Shown: positions 31,756 through 44,300 of the stretch, piece by piece
How the letters are laid out: each line of letters starts with the position of its first letter
How positions within the stretch are numbered: position 1 is the stretch's first letter
Assembly: GCA_003013855.2 (NCBI GenBank)
Contig: ML058586.1
Location: 4,082,196-4,146,195 of the forward strand
From: Liriodendron chinense
Taxonomy: Eukaryota > Streptophyta > Magnoliopsida > Magnoliales > Magnoliaceae
Reading direction: 5' to 3'
DNA length: 64,000 nt
Notes under the pieces: generated by a model
What the model was told of the DNA's origin: nothing
The model's input: the letters and a program-made list of their open reading frames with translations, nothing else
Databases searched by the model: none
Made by a program: the position numbers and the translations under genes

Positions 31756-34351
31756 TGTTGGGATAGGAGGGCCCGCAGCGGAAGCAAAGCCGTAGACAAA
31801 TAGAAGATTCAATCAAACAAGTCACACAATGCAATCACAATGCATGCAATCACCCACACATAGACAATCGGATTTTAACGTGGAAAAACCGCTCACGGGT
31901 AAAAAACCACGGCACAAAGCGACACCAATCTACTATGAATCACAAAAGTTACAAGAGATGAAACCCAAGACCCCAAAACCTAAGCCCACAAGAGAAATCC
32001 CAAGCTTACCCAAGAAGAAACCCTCTTCTCCAAGCTCTTTCTCTCATCTAGAAGCTCCCTCAATCCCCTTTCCAACATTAAAACATCTAATCTCGTGATC
32101 CCCCTTAAAAAGGAAGAAAAATCAGATTTAGAAACCTCTTGCGCAAAGAAACCACACAAATCCGTGTTGCACTAGGACATTGCCGACCGATCGTCCGACC
32201 AATCGGACACCCCTACCGACCGGTCGGATGGCCTATTTTTGTCACGGCAGTAACACTGCTTTGGTGTCCAGCATGACCCACCAGCCGGCCGGCCGGTCGG
32301 TGGTCTTGATGCGTGAAGAGTTGAGGCGTCCAAGCCTAACCAACTCCACCACGACTCAATTCTTCATGCAACTCCTCGCCACGCACCATCTTCACCTCTA
32401 CTTCGTCATCATTATAGTCCCGTCGCTTCTCATGCCCCATCGACTCTATCCTTGCATCTTCACACGCCTTGTTGCTTTTTCCATGTGACCCTTTTTCTCT
32501 TGCCGCACTTGAGCAACAGTGGATCCCGCTGCCAATCCCGCAGCTCCACCATGAATTGTGCTCCCGATCACCTTGTAAAGATTATCGCACCTCCGTGCGT
32601 TGATCATCACTCGTGCTCCCTTCACCACTTTACAATACCGATCGCAGCCAATGAACCTGCACCCTTTCGCCTCGATTGCACCAAGAGATATCACATTCCT
32701 CTTCATCTCAGGGATATGCTTTACACTTTCAAGGATCCGTTCGACTCCATCGAACATCCTAATGCGCACCGAACCAATTCCTACCACATTGCGAGCATAG
32801 CCATCGCCCACAAACACCGATCCACCATCATACTCCTTGTATGACATAAATGAACTTCGGTTAGGATATACATAACATGATGCCCCTGAATCTAAGAGCC
32901 ACTCTCCACCAAGAGGCTCTATGCCAGATACAGTCAATATATCACAACCGTCACCATCGTCCTCTATAGTATTCGTTCCTTCTCTAGAAGAATCTCCAGA
33001 TCTCTCCTACCTTTTTCTAGGATTCGAACAATTCCTTTTCATATGTCCTTCTTCCCCACAATTCCAGCATCTCACCTTGTGCCCCCACTTGCCTTTTGAT
33101 TTAGATCTCGATGAAGGAGATCCTCCACCTCGCTAAGAATTCCTCCCACTAATAACCAGTGCCTCATCAGTAGAGGGACCCACGCCGCCGCTTTTCCTTT
33201 TCATCACCTTCGCCTGAAGGGCTGAGATAATGATTTCTACGCCAATAATCTCACTACCTGCGTACAAAGAGTCCTTGAGCGACTCATATGATTCTGGAAG
33301 AGAATTCAACAGGATAAACGCTTGATCCTCGTCCTTCATCGACTCATCTACATCCATCAACTTGCGAATAAGCATATTGAAATTGTTGATGTGGCTCTCA
33401 ACATCGGCCCCCTCCGTCATCCTCAGATTGTACAACCGAAGCTTCAAGTATATGCGATTTTCAAGAGATTTCTTCGCATAAATATTCTCTAATTTCGCCC
33501 ATGTTTTAGCCGCAGTGTTCTCTTTCATGACGTTATACAGGAGCTCATCTACCAGGCACAACTGGATTGAGACATTGGCATTTTCGTCGATCTTCTTCCA
33601 CTCTTCTTCTTTCATAGCTTCTGGTCACTCTCCAAGGAGCGTAACTTGCAATCTTTGCTGAACTAGAAGGCCTTTCATCTTCACCTTCCAAAGCTCAAAG
33701 TTATTTTTTCCCGAATACTTCTCTATGTCGAACCTCATGCCTGATGCCATGCTCTTGTCTCATATTCGAATTTCTGCTACACCCCAACGATCGCTCTGAT
33801 ACCAGTTGTTGGGATAGGAGGGCCCGCAGCAGAAGCAAAGCCATAGACAAACAGAAGATTCAATCAAACAAGTCACACAATGCAATTACAATGCATGCAA
33901 TCACTCACACATAGACAATCAGATTTTAACGTGGAAAAACCCCTTATGGATAAAAAACCACGACACAAAGCGACACCAATCTATTATGAGTCACTGAAGT
34001 TACAAGAGATGAAACCCAAGACCCCAAAACCCAAGCCCACAAGAGAAATCTTAAGCTTACCCAAGAAGAAACCCTCTTCTCCAAGCTCTTTCTCTCACCT
34101 AGAAGCTCCCTCAATCCCCTTTGCAACCTTAAAACATTTAATCTCATGACCGCGCAAATCCGTGTTGCACTAGGACACTGCCGATCGGTCGTCCGACCGG
34201 TCGGACACCCCTACTAACCGGTCGGCCGACCGGTCAGATGGCCTATTTTTGTCACAGAAGCAACACTGCTTTGGTGTCCAGCGTGACCGACCGACCGGCC
34301 GGCCGGTCAATGGTCTTCATGTGTGAAGAGTTGAGGCGTCCAAGCCTAACA
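31756..34351 (-). mobile_element. Copia-type retrotransposon with Gag and protease only
   Basis: LTRs at 31756-32341 and 33807-34351 (+ strand ends TGTTGGGATAGG and AGCCTAACA, the left copy ending AACC). On the minus strand the primer site TGGTATCAGAGC follows the 5' LTR (33794-33805). Target duplication GAACT (31751-31755) and GAGCT (34352-34356), one mismatch. The internal region of about 1.46 kb encodes Gag, zinc knuckle and protease but no integrase, reverse transcriptase or RNase H. Inserted in a LINE. Confidence 0.88.
32446..33750 (-). pseudogene. Copia Gag-protease polyprotein with three in-frame stops
   Basis: One frame from ATG 33748-33750 to the stop at 32446. Order: FDIEKYSGKNNFELWKVKM (Gag N-terminus), then a UBN2-type Gag body (TAAKTWAKLENIYAKKSL, SHINNFNMLIRKL, LNSLPESYE), a CCHC zinc knuckle CWNCGEEGHMKRNC near 33050, and a protease with WLLDSGAS near 32895 followed by a GAG-pre-integrase-like stretch (KGARVMINARRCDNLYKVIG). 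Stops interrupt the frame at 33625-33627 (TGA), 33133-33135 (TAG) and 33007-33009 (TAG). The pol part downstream of the protease is deleted. Not functional. Confidence 0.85.
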
Positions 34352-34990
34352 GAGCTGAGGACTGGGAGGAATAGGCTGATTGAACAACAAGGTTAGAATC
34401 AGATTCCAAAATGATGTTTGACATCCCCTTGTCAGCCCACAATCTTAAGCCGTCCACCATAGCTTGAGTTTCCACATGTTATTGGTCACCCTCCCATAGT
34501 ACTTGTGGAATGCGAAAACCATATTACCTCTATGATCTCTCAAATGCCTCCACCTCCCCCATCTTCTGAATTTTCTCTTACGGATCCGTCCACGTTGAGT
34601 TTCAACCAGCCCTCCGGAGGGCGGATCCATTAGACAATGCGAACCCTGCCTTCAAACGAAGGGTAATCTTTTCCGAGAAAGACTCGTAGCAACCCGATGG
34701 CAACCTCCTGCCAATTACCTTAATCCACCTATTAATCATGTTAATAACCGCCTTCGAGCTGGCAAACTTATTATCAAACCTCCTCGCATTTCTTTCCAAC
34801 CAAATCTCCCAAATAATCAAAGCCGGAACCAGCCCCTTTAACATTCTGCATCTAGAGGACCTGCCCTGGAGGTCCATAGAATGGTCCTTTGAGAGATGGA
34901 CTGATTCGGCTGAATACGCCTGTCAAAGAGGAGTGAGAAATGCATCCAAAACCTGAGAGGCAAGCTCCCTGCTGCAAAATAGATAATCGA

Positions 34991-35450
34991 GATCTTCCTG
35001 GTTGCTGTTGCGATGCTGAAGATGAAGTTGTTGCAATTGAGGAGGGAGAGGGTCATTTCGCTGAGGCCGAATGACTTTGGGAAGCTGACGATCCAATGGC
35101 TCGTGGTTAGTTGGCTGATTGTTGCCGTGAAGTTGCAGAGGAGCCTGAAGCGTCTAAGGGGGAACAAGGTCAAATGGCAGGGCCTGAAAGACGTTGGGAA
35201 GCTGTTGGTCATTTATCAAGTGGACCTCATTCTGCAAACTGGGATGTGGCAGGGACTGTGTTACTGATCTGACTCCTTGCTCTGTCCAACACTGGAGGTT
35301 GAGGTGAAGTTGCCTAACTTGCTCGTGCATTGACAGATAGGCCTCTAGGGACGAGCGGTTCTGGACGGGGAACATTCCCCTGATCTGGTCAGATTCTTGT
35401 TGCAGGAAGGTGGGAGCTGTTGGGAAGGTGTGACTGGGAGGGTTCCGATC
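34991..35450. other. Unassigned segment between LINE fragments
   Basis: Contains open stretches on the minus strand (for example 35154-35483) without motifs I recognise. It may be LINE-derived, since both neighbours are, but I cannot show it. Confidence 0.35.
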
Positions 35451-36110
35451 TGTTAAGGTATCCCCTATTAGGCCATCCACCACTACTCATCCTCGCAAGC
35501 GTATCCTCGACCACATTTCCGTCTCATAGAGAGTTCAAGATCTTGAAATGAATAGACCATCGAAGGGATTGAATGGAACCTAGTTCATACCAAATGTTCT
35601 AGGGGGGCGAAGCTTGGGGGTTTGAAGCCGCCTCCGCTATAATACAGGAGTCGGTTTCCACAATGATTTTAGACAACCCCGTACTTTCACGAATCTTCAG
35701 TCCATCAACAAAGGCATGAGCTTCCTTCGTGGTGTACTGGCGTTGGAAACCTGCCCATATGAGTTATAGAATGCAAAAGCCATTTCCTTCCTATGATCCC
35801 TACAATTTCCCCATCCTCCAATTCATCTTGATTCCCTCTTGCGAATCTATCAATGTTTAGCTTGAGCCAACCCCACTGAGGCCAGGATCATTTGATTATA
35901 CGAATCCTCTTGTCATCCCTAGTTGCTAGACCTTTAGTCCCAGGGATTGAAGAGTGACTCCTTCAGATAGAGATTCTGTACGCCCTTCTCTCATCCACTT
36001 GTGAATTTTACCAATGATAGCTTTCACAATAACCCTCTTGTTGTCAAACCTACGAGCGTTTCGCCCTAGCCATATTCCCCATACGATAAATTAAAAGCAA
36101 ACCCATCAAA
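35451..36110 (-). mobile_element. LINE RNase H fragment
   Basis: Minus strand, from the right: VWGIWLGRNARRFDNKRVIV, later WYELGSIQSLRW and GNVVEDTLARMSS, the same order of landmarks as 31370-34990. Stops and frameshifts throughout. Boundaries approximate. Confidence 0.6.
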
Positions 36111-36567
36111 ATTTTAAATCTCGAGATTGTAAGTTACTCTAGGGGTGCATTGCGCACCCATATACACCACCATCATGGGCCCCAATAGATACCCATTTCA
36201 TTAATCTAAGCCATCCACATCCTCCACTGAAAATGCATGTCATGTGTGGCTCGTCGTAAAAATAAATTTCAATATTTTTCCACTCGGATCACATGTGGTA
36301 CCATAATATATAAAGGATTAACTGTATCTAGCCTTTAACTTTATGCACTTGAAATTTTGCCAAATATCTGTTAGTGCATCATGAGCAGTATCCACATATT
36401 AGTCGTAATCCAATTTATTATGACTACTGATATAAGACCATGACAGTCGTCACTTCATTTATCAAAGTAGGTTGGGCCTTTTTTTTTTTTTTTCAAACAG
36501 AAGACATGAATTGTTGTAGATAAAATCTCAAAATCCTTGGCATACAATTACATTGAAGCTTTTCAAC
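36111..36567. other. Non-coding, MITE-like CCCAC sequence
   Basis: GTGCGCACCC-type and GGGCCCC words near 36150-36185 suggest MITE debris. Poly-T at about 36478-36494. No gene. Confidence 0.4.
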
Positions 36568-37216
36568 CTATCTAGCCTTTAGGATGGATATTGTAACCTC
36601 ATTCTTAGAGCAACTTGGTTGCCCACTGGAAGAAGAGCTTCTAGTGACGATTGGGATGCGCCCTACAAAGAAAGCTTGTTGTTTTGGTCCCAGAAGACTT
36701 ATCGTCTCGCTATTGAGCATGACAAGTAGGGAAGCCATGGTCGGCCGATCCATGGCGCTTTCTTGCAGGCACAAAAGCCCGAATGCATGCACTTCAAAAC
36801 TTGGGCTACATTGCATCTATCACTTAGTGATGAATCCACTAATCCAATCCTCTTTCTTTGCTCCACAATTGCCACGCATGTCCTGTAAGGTTAGAAGCAC
36901 CCTCATAGTTATAAAAATCAAAATTCTTTCTTTTGCTGACAATCTCAGGTATTATTATTCTAAAGCTAAAGACATTGGATTTCATAGAGAAAAGCCCATC
37001 TGCAACATACTCAGGAGACATGTATCCATGTGTTCCGACCACTTGATTAGTATTTTCTTGAGTATGATTTCCTCCAAATATCCTTGTCATTCCGAAGTCT
37101 GAAATTTCAAGGTTTATATCCTTGTCTAGAAGAATGTTGCTAGTTTTTAGATCTTTATGAATGATTCTCACCCTAGAATCTCCATGAAGATAAAGAATTC
37201 CTTGAGCAAGGCCTGA
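36568..37216 (-). pseudogene. Receptor-like kinase C-terminal fragment (S-domain/cysteine-rich type)
   Basis: Minus strand: GLAQGILYLHGDSRVRIIHK, DLKTSNILLD (catalytic loop, HKD instead of the usual HRD), SDFGMTRIFGG (magnesium-binding DFG), GTHGYMSPEYVADG (activation segment), a disrupted stretch with stops near 36838, then FGLLCLQESAMDRPTMASLL and the end SKNEVTISILKAR. The final motif is typical of G-type lectin (S-locus) receptor kinases. The ectodomain, transmembrane segment and kinase N-lobe are absent upstream, and the subdomain IX-X region is frameshifted, so this is a dead 3' fragment. Confidence 0.85.
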
Positions 37217-38880
37217 TCACAAATATGAACACTCCCAACGATGTTGCTCATGATAGTATGGGCGTATGTATAGAAATCTCATATCAAATATCGCCATGCA
37301 TGCAAGCTTCCAAGTCATTCTGTCTCTACCAAGAGATGCCTTAGGACTCAATAAAAATCTAATTGTATTGCGTATTTACCTTATACATGCACAACGAAAA
37401 TAAACTATGAATATAAGATTCATCATCTTACAACCTAAATTTTCAACTAGACTTTAATAAACTTGAATGCATATAAAATTTTAATGCTTGCATACTCTCA
37501 CTAACACGAAGTATTCTACAAGAGACAATGCCTTAATTAGAGGTCCACAGACACTTAAGGATTCTGGATCCTCACCTAACAAAGAACTTCAAGTATATGT
37601 CTAACCTTTCACAATACTAAAAACTAACTCTCATTTCTTCCTTGTCAATTGATTAAAGGAAAAGGCCTAACCACTTAATTATCATGTTTTAATTCTTAGC
37701 AATGTTTTCAGGTTGCATTTATCATAATTTTCTAAGATTTGATAAAGATATGTTATGTCCTTTAAGAATCAAACTTTTATATGAATATTTGTTTTCCTTT
37801 TTACTAAATATCATATGGGTACAACTATTATATCACTCTTTTGTCTGGATTGTAATTGTTTATGTATTAAAAGAAGAGACTAATTCTTTAGTGACATTTT
37901 CCTTACTTTTATTCTCTTTTGATATTTATATTTCCAATATTCACATCCATAGTCTTACCATATTAATAGAGCAAATATGACATTTAAATTTTAAAAAAAA
38001 ATTCAAAATTAATGTAACACCAAACATAAAGGGTTTTATTGAGACACAAAAGTAAACTAGCTCTTAGATTTAAAGGAAATTAAAAAATAAACAAAACTTA
38101 TAGCCTCAATTTTTCACTTTATTGTCACCCTAGCCCATATTATCATGAAGTGCTCCATATCACTTGGCCACTAGCTCATTAGAAACTTTTGCAAGTAATT
38201 TGAAATGTGAATATTGGCCCTGAATTGATCCACAATAAGAATTCGTATATATTAATTAAAATTTAGTCCCAATAATATAAGAAAATTTACTTTTATTTTT
38301 TACATTTTTAAGTCATGCCTTATATCTATAGTAATGCTTTTTTTTTCGAGAAGAGTATGCGATGTGAGCACTCTCAAGTTGTTCTTGCTTAAGTATATAT
38401 ATTTTCTTCTTGCACACAGTATGCAATTAGCTAGTCAAAAATCCCTTTTCTTTTTGTATGCTGCAATTGGCATTGAATGTGCAAAACCTAGATGTAAGTG
38501 AAAGTTGTACGTCTTATTATGGGGTACCAATTTATTGTATTGGCACAATCATTTGCCATATTGTTACCAATGTTTCTCCTTTTTGCCACACCTACCATGG
38601 CCTTTCTTCAACTTGTTATCTCTTCTACAAGGTAGCGTCCAAGCTCTACTCTTTTACTGTTGGTAGAGTTTGTTGGTTTGGCAAGATTTCTAATTGAGGC
38701 TCTCTAGGTAGTTGTTTTTCAAGTGGTAGTTGTGTTGCTACTTCAGATCCTCTATTTTGATCCAGAGGTCCCGGCTGCTGTCATACTCATCATTTAATTT
38801 GCCTCTCCTTCCTTCCTTCTCATTTTTCCTTTCGAAGTGATGTGATATTTATATAATAGATGAGGTGTCAGTTTTTTGTT
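37217..38880. other. A/T-rich intergenic DNA, nothing recognised
   Basis: No supported gene, RNA or mobile element. The open stretch at 37702-37980 is low-complexity A/T-rich DNA without domain-like composition. Confidence 0.5.
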
Positions 38881-38970
38881 GTATCAATTTGAATGGATGT
38901 GTAGTTCTTCGTTTCAAAATCAACAAAGTTAAGGATGGTGAACTCCCACCATTAAAAAAAAAAATTGAAA
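38881..38970 (+). mobile_element. LINE-type 3' tail with poly-A
   Basis: AATCAACAAAGTTAAGGATG then GTGAACTCCCACCATT and an A-run. It matches in form the tails at 28226-28275 and 41935-41995. Upstream sequence is not recognisable as LINE. Confidence 0.45.
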
Positions 38971-39299
38971 ATAGTATGTAATAGACTACAAAATCGTAGA
39001 AATATGTAGAGAGCCCTGAGCCTAGAGGTAAGATCAACCATCTTTATACATGCTCCCTTATATTCTCATCGCTAATATATTTCAAAGACTGAGTTCCTTA
39101 AGTATTGTTATTGTCCTTACCTAATCGATTTGGTGAATATTTTTCTAATTTTAGCCGGGAATGAAGTATACCCCCATGAAAAGTCTTTCGAATAGAGTAT
39201 TTAATAATATTTAAACTTAGCATGTTCATGGGCCCAGGTCCGGCTCCATGGCTCAGTGGACTATGTTTCAACACTGAGACTAAGGATCGAGTGCCTATG

Positions 39300-39962
39300 T
39301 GGGGGAGGGGCAACCCAGGCCCTTCTGGTGGTGGCAGAGTGGGTAGGGGTCTAGGTGGGGAATTCCTCTTCGCCTTCTCCCTAAGCTTTGGACTCAGCCC
39401 AACACTCAAGATTAAAGCGGCGCGCTGCTGGAGGGTGTTTCTTTGGTGGTGGATAGGGGTTATTCAAATATATTAGTGGAGAGTGATTCCAAATTCTTAG
39501 TTGAGTTGGGTGTTCGTATAAGTGGGTTCGATAGGGGTGCATATGGTATAAGTGGGTTTGATAGGGGTCATTCCATTTCTATTATCTACATGTCGAGGGA
39601 GGTAAATGGGGTGGAAGATATTTTAGTCAGGAGGGGCAGTGCTTCCCAATCTAAAGATATTTTTGGAGTTGCCTCGGAGCTTCCGGTGAATATTCGGCGC
39701 GATCTTGTCCTGAACCGAGTTGCTTTGGTCTAGTTGGTGGTGTAAAGGGCATCGGTTTTGTTTTTGTTTTGCTTCATTTTGAGGGTTTTCTCCTAGGGGT
39801 ATATGATAGGCAGCTCAAGTTCCCTTTTTTATGTTTGGTGTTGAGCAGCTTGAATCAGTTGTGGTAGGCTTAGTGGCAACCTCGGCTTTCTTTTGCTCAG
39901 CCATCTTTGGGGCATTTCACTCTTTTGTAAATAAAATATTTCTTTCTTGAAGAAAAAAAGAG
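39300..39962 (+). mobile_element. LINE RNase H fragment with 3' tail
   Basis: Reads SGGGRVGRGLGGEFLFAFSL, (frameshift) VESDSKFLVELG, SREVNGVEDILVRRGSASQS, then LPVNIRRDLVLNRVALV-stop at 39733, followed by a 3' untranslated part ending AAATATTTCTTTCTTGAAG and an A-run at about 39951. The segment just upstream (39245-39300) has A-box-like TGGCTCAGTGG and B-box-like GGATCGAGTGCC, possibly a tRNA-like or SINE relic. Confidence 0.7.
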
Positions 39963-40796
39963 TAAAGAATAACATACTAGTCAATTGGGAGGTAATTTAT
40001 GTGACATTCATACCTATGATAGAAATGTGTAAAAGCTCATATTAAGGTAATTCTATCAAACTTAAAAATAAACAAAAAACTTTATTATTTTAATCATTTA
40101 TCTAGTTGGGGAGGCAGTCGTGAACTAGGTCTCCAGGATAACAAGCCTAAATATCAATCTGGGTGTGAAACTTGATAGTTTATTTTGACCCATTCCTTTG
40201 TGACGTGATCACAACACATGAGTCAATATGAAGATGAAGTGGTTGAATGCCAACAACATATATAAGCCCAAACGATCCAAAACCTTTGTTGTAAAATGGA
40301 CCTTATGATTTCATTTCATGCCATTAATACCATCCACTCCACCTTGTTTGGACCCACCAAACATCGAACTCATTTAGGTCGAACTCTATCTATTTGGACA
40401 CAAACACTACCTTAATGATCCTTAATTAATGTCCAATGCATACCTTTTAATGTAAGAATTGATGGGTGTTATCAGTCACCGTCATTTTTGTGGAATAAGC
40501 AATTGATTTTTCCATCTATTCCTAGAGACTATGGTCATCCCTAAATCTTCCCTTACAGAGATTTTCAATGTCCATGGAGAAAGTGACAGGTAACCGGACT
40601 AACACGGTCACCGTACATAAACTATCTAGTCACTTTTTCAGGTCAAGGATGTTTAATGCCTTGACGGACATGGTGCCTATAATTTATCCATTGCCTGACT
40701 AGGATGGGTAATTAGTCCGAAATGTAAACTAATTCTACACTCAAGCCCTTATTTAATGTGAGAATAATGATTTGATTTAATGCATATACATTTGTT
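39963..40796. other. Intergenic DNA, nothing recognised
   Basis: No supported gene or repeat in this stretch. Confidence 0.5.
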
Positions 40797-40842
40797 TGTG
40801 TGTGTGTGTGTGTGTGTGAGGGGGGGGGGGGGGGGGGGGGGG
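40797..40842. repeat. (TG)n followed by a run of 23 G
   Basis: About 11 TG dinucleotides run directly into 23 consecutive G. Confidence 0.9.
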
Positions 40843-40874
40843 AGGACAATTGAGAGTGGTTATCCACCCATTGA

Positions 40875-41340
40875 AACCTTCATGATCATTTATAGGGCCC
40901 ACTGAGATGTGGTTCATACATCCAGCCCATCCATTGTGTGTGTCACATTAGGATGATGGGTTTCATCTGTATCCAAAACTGAGGTGAGCCCCACCAAGTA
41001 CTTTTAAATATTTTAAGCATGTTTTTGCACAGTTTTAGAGATGGTGTGACCCACTTGACTACTGATTTTTGGGATATCCCATCACCTAGAGGGGACCCAC
41101 CAAATGCACGATGTGGATATGTTCAACACACTTCACGGTGGGGCCCACATAACTCGACCTCATGGGAAGCTCCCATGAGGTCAACCTCACAGTACCTTTT
41201 CCCATTTGTCTGTCTGTATCCACGCCCGGCCTCTTGATGGACACAACTTTCTTTGACACTTGCTTGAGGTCGTGAGGTTGGATGCCACCATACAAAAATG
41301 TCTTAAAACCATGGCATAAGCCAAAAATTAGCATGATATA
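40875..41340. repeat. Second MITE-like family (AGGGGACCCACCAAAT type)
   Basis: GGGCCCACTGAGATGTGGTT, TAGAGGGGACCCACCAAATG and CGGTGGGGCCCACATAACTC blocks. A shorter copy is at about 42655-42760 (AAGGGGACCCATCAAATACA, CAGTGGGGCCCACACAGCCT). Ends with an inverted repeat CATGGGAAGCTCCCATG near 41161. Non-coding. Confidence 0.5.
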
Positions 41341-41934
41341 CCCATCAAAGATGTCACATATGGGCAGTCAATTTGGTTTGTTGCATACTTTTCTTCTAAT
41401 CACCCATTTTTGTCATGAAGTTTAACTCTCTCGATCAACTAATATTTTGGGCCAATGATATGTTCATGATGTGACCTATGTGATCAAAGGTCAGAATTTT
41501 TTACCCATGTGATGTACACTATCTCTAACATATTTTGCCCTTTCAGGTACAACCGTACAAATGGTAGGTATTTAGCAATATCAAATCGCGTGAACGTATT
41601 TATAAAGTTATGAATCATAAGGGATTATAAGGGAATATATAAAAAAAGAGATGCTCCAGATCTCTCAGTACAATTGTTGCTACTGCGTTTGGACATCTAG
41701 ATAACCAATCAAATCAAACTGTCCATTAGGTCCCACATAGGTTTCATGGGTTTCCATGCAAATATAATGCCAATCAAACAATCATAACTAATACGATCAT
41801 AATTAGCCTTTAATACGGACAATCAAGGTACACAAACATATGTCCAATTAGATAAATCTCTTTGGATTGGGGTTGATATTATCGGTGAGGCCTGATATTT
41901 TTGTGGTGCCCACCCAAATGCTTGTACGTCCTAA
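41341..41934. other. Intergenic DNA, nothing recognised
   Basis: No supported feature before the LINE-type tail (TATATCAATGAAGTTATGGG, then an A-run) at about 41935-41995. Confidence 0.45.
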
Positions 41935-42124
41935 TTTTTATATCAATGAAGTTATGGGTAGTGTGCTCCCCCCTTTCTGAAAAAAAAAAAAAAGAAAAAT
42001 AAGAAAAGAAAAAAAGAGCATTCTATTTGTCATAATAGATGGTTTATGATTTTATATGGTGACTTTAACTATCTCATCTGTGCATGGCTTGAAAAAACGT
42101 AAGGCTACAAAAATAATGACAAAA

Positions 42125-42590
42125 TTGGAGATGGATCTGATCATATGAAATAAGTGGACCCAGTGAACTTGGATTTGACCATCTGTTTTTCCAGATCATT
42201 TTAGGGCATGAGCCCAAAATTGAAGCAGATCCAAAGGTCAAGTGGACCACTCCACAGGAAACGGTGGGTTTGTGATGCCCACCATTAAAACCTTCCTAGG
42301 GCCCACCATGATGTTTATTTGAAATCCAACATTTTCATATGATCACACAAACCTGGATAAAGGGAAACACAGATATCAATCTTGATCCAAAACTTTTGTG
42401 GCCTCAACTAAGTTTTCAACATTAGGCATCCCACTGTTTCATGTGGTGTGGTCCACTTGAGCTTTAGATCTTCCTTATTTTTTGGATCATTTTCTAAACT
42501 GAGCTGTAAAAATGGATGGACATCATGGATAAACCATTCACGATCTTCTACAGTTGTTCTGCATCCACTCAAGTAAACCATTCATGTCTG
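42125..42590. repeat. GGCCCAC palindromic MITE copy
   Basis: Contains TTTTAGGGCATGAGCCCAAA, AGTGGACCACTCCACAGGAA, TTCCTAGGGCCCACCATGAT, AACTTTTGTGGCCTCAAC and GTGTGGTCCACTTGAGC. The two halves are roughly reverse complements of each other. A (CA)n run follows at about 42762-42789. Confidence 0.65.
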
Positions 42591-42759
42591 CAAGATATTG
42601 ATTGTGTGGCTAAAATCATGTTAGAAACTATCTTATGCAACAAAGAAAACCAGTGAGATATTGTGTATCCCCTAACCTAAAGGGGACCCATCAAATACAC
42701 AGTTTTGATGTTCATCACACATCACAGTGGGGCCCACACAGCCTCATAGTACCATTTCC

Positions 42760-42792
<33 letters not shown>

Positions 42793-42884
42793 ACTATTAA
42801 ACGGTTTGGTTTCAATTGAATGGTAATGTTATATGCATCTAGTTTAATATACAAATTAGTTAGTTGATCATTAAAATGTGGGTC

Positions 42885-43045
42885 AACCCGACCCGACCCG
42901 GTTTAATTTGGGTTGGGTAACAGTTGGGAAAATCCAACCTGAATTCAATTTGGGTCGGGTTAGGGTTGAGGTGGAAATGACCTGACTCGAACTTGACCCG
43001 ACCCGAACCGAACCCGACCCAACCCGACCCGACCCATTGCCACCT
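42885..43045. repeat. CCCGA/GGGTCGGGTT palindromic repeat
   Basis: Runs of ACCCGACCCGACCCGG and, inverted, GGGTCGGGTTAGGGTTG flank a short centre and return to GACCCGACCCGAACC. It looks like the terminal part of a small DNA element; no target duplication seen. Confidence 0.5.
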
Positions 43046-44082
43046 CTAATTGCCACTATCAATACGTGCATCAATCCAGACAATCATCTAGAGGACCCTG
43101 TCAGTGAATATTAGATAACCATCTCTCCATAGTACATGGTGGCCAGGACACCTATCAATCAGGACCATCCATCTGATTGTCGTTGTCATGGATTTCAGCT
43201 ATCAGATGTATGCACCTACCGAGGCTGTCTATACACTGCCTGATCCCACGGTCTACACTCACTCCGTGAGATTGAAGAATGGATCGTTTAATAGGTCTTA
43301 TTTCTTAAACACGGCCTATCCGCTATAGGTCCCGTTAAGTGGACAGTTCCAATCTATTCTTTTCGAAACCCATCCCCTTATTTCTAATATTATGGCTCAC
43401 CTACTGACTGGACCATCTATATCTTTCGCAGTAAGCACCCACAAGGTAAAGTCCTCGTGATGGATGGTTTGGATAGTGCACCTGTTTGGCACGTATGGTA
43501 GCGTGTGCATTATCCTTCTTGTACAAGTGATTGGGTTTGACAACGCTTCCTTGTCCAATGACTCCAACCTGAAGGAAGATTTTGCTCGAATACATCAGGA
43601 CACATTACAGAAAGATGGGAAAAAAAAAAAAAAAAAAACATTATAATAAGATGACTCGCAATGACTTGGGCCATCGGACTTGGCATTTTTAAATGACACC
43701 CACTTATTTAGTAGGGTTCCCTTTGATGGGAGCCCAAAAAGATTCCGAGATTAAATATTTATGCACATTGACTTTATAAGGTCTATGGTGACCATTGATG
43801 TAGAAAAATATAAAATTAAAGAGCCAAATTGTGAAAGGGATGGAATTGAGAACTTTAATTTGTGGCATTTCCACTATAAAAAGTGAGATATCCGTCACAT
43901 AAACAGCTTAGATCATTGTAAGATGACCCAGCCTCAAAGGCTAAAGTTGCGGCGTATCATATTGCACGATGTCCATTGCATTGGAGAAAGACTCTCCGAA
44001 AACAATGCCATCAGAGCTTCCCATTTAGAGTTGTAAATGGGCTGGGTCAGCCAATTGTGCTTTCGGGCATGGCCAGCCTATC
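43046..44082. other. Intergenic DNA, nothing recognised
   Basis: A poly-A run at about 43620-43638 could mark a retroposon 3' end. No gene supported. Confidence 0.45.
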
Positions 44083-44097
44083 AACCTGGCCTGATCC

Positions 44098-44300
44098 GGG
44101 TTCAGAGCCTTTACCTCATTGGAAGACTCTACGGAGTTTCAACAAGAGGTCTAGGTATCGAAACCCATCAAGGTAGCGAACAACTCCCGCTGCTAACCGC
44201 ACTAGTGGGTGCGACGTATGACTGACCAGGTGGGTGAGTACTGCGATTAACTGGGTGGGTGTGTTGCATGACTAACCAAAAAAAAAAAAGAAAAAAACAA
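44098..44300 (+). mobile_element. SINE with 15-bp target duplication
   Basis: AACCTGGCCTGATCC at 44083-44097 and 44301-44315 is a perfect target duplication. The 203-bp insert has a B-box-like GGTATCGAAACCC at 44153-44165, a GTGGGTGTGTTGCATGACTA tail and an A-rich end. No coding capacity. Confidence 0.8.

Larger units (their letters stand above)
31370..34990 (-). mobile_element. LINE (zinc-finger/RNase H end) split by a Copia element
   Basis: Poly-T at about 31374-31384 marks the tail. Reading the minus strand from 34990: DYLFCSRELASQVLDAF (zf-RVT-like), IIWEIWLERNARRFDNK, the LNVDGS region with frameshifts, ILESDSNLVV; then, after the Copia insertion 31756-34351, WNLWYRLGSIQ, GDAVADALAKLGSE and VRGLITLD. 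This order is the C-terminal third of plant L1 ORF2. Several stops and frameshifts make it dead. Confidence 0.75.

Noticed and set aside
33133..33615. Independent 160-residue gene
   Set aside because: It is the middle of a Copia Gag frame that continues on both sides past stops, between two LTRs and a primer site.
36568..37216. Functional receptor kinase
   Set aside because: No ectodomain, transmembrane part or kinase N-lobe; stops and a frameshift near 36838.
37702..37980. 92-residue ORF rich in Leu, Ile and Phe
   Set aside because: Composition follows A/T-rich DNA; no neighbouring gene structure or recognised family.
42885..43045. Telomere-like repeat (ACCCGACCCG)
   Set aside because: The units are CCCGA, not CCCTAAA, and occur in both orientations, as in a small palindromic element.
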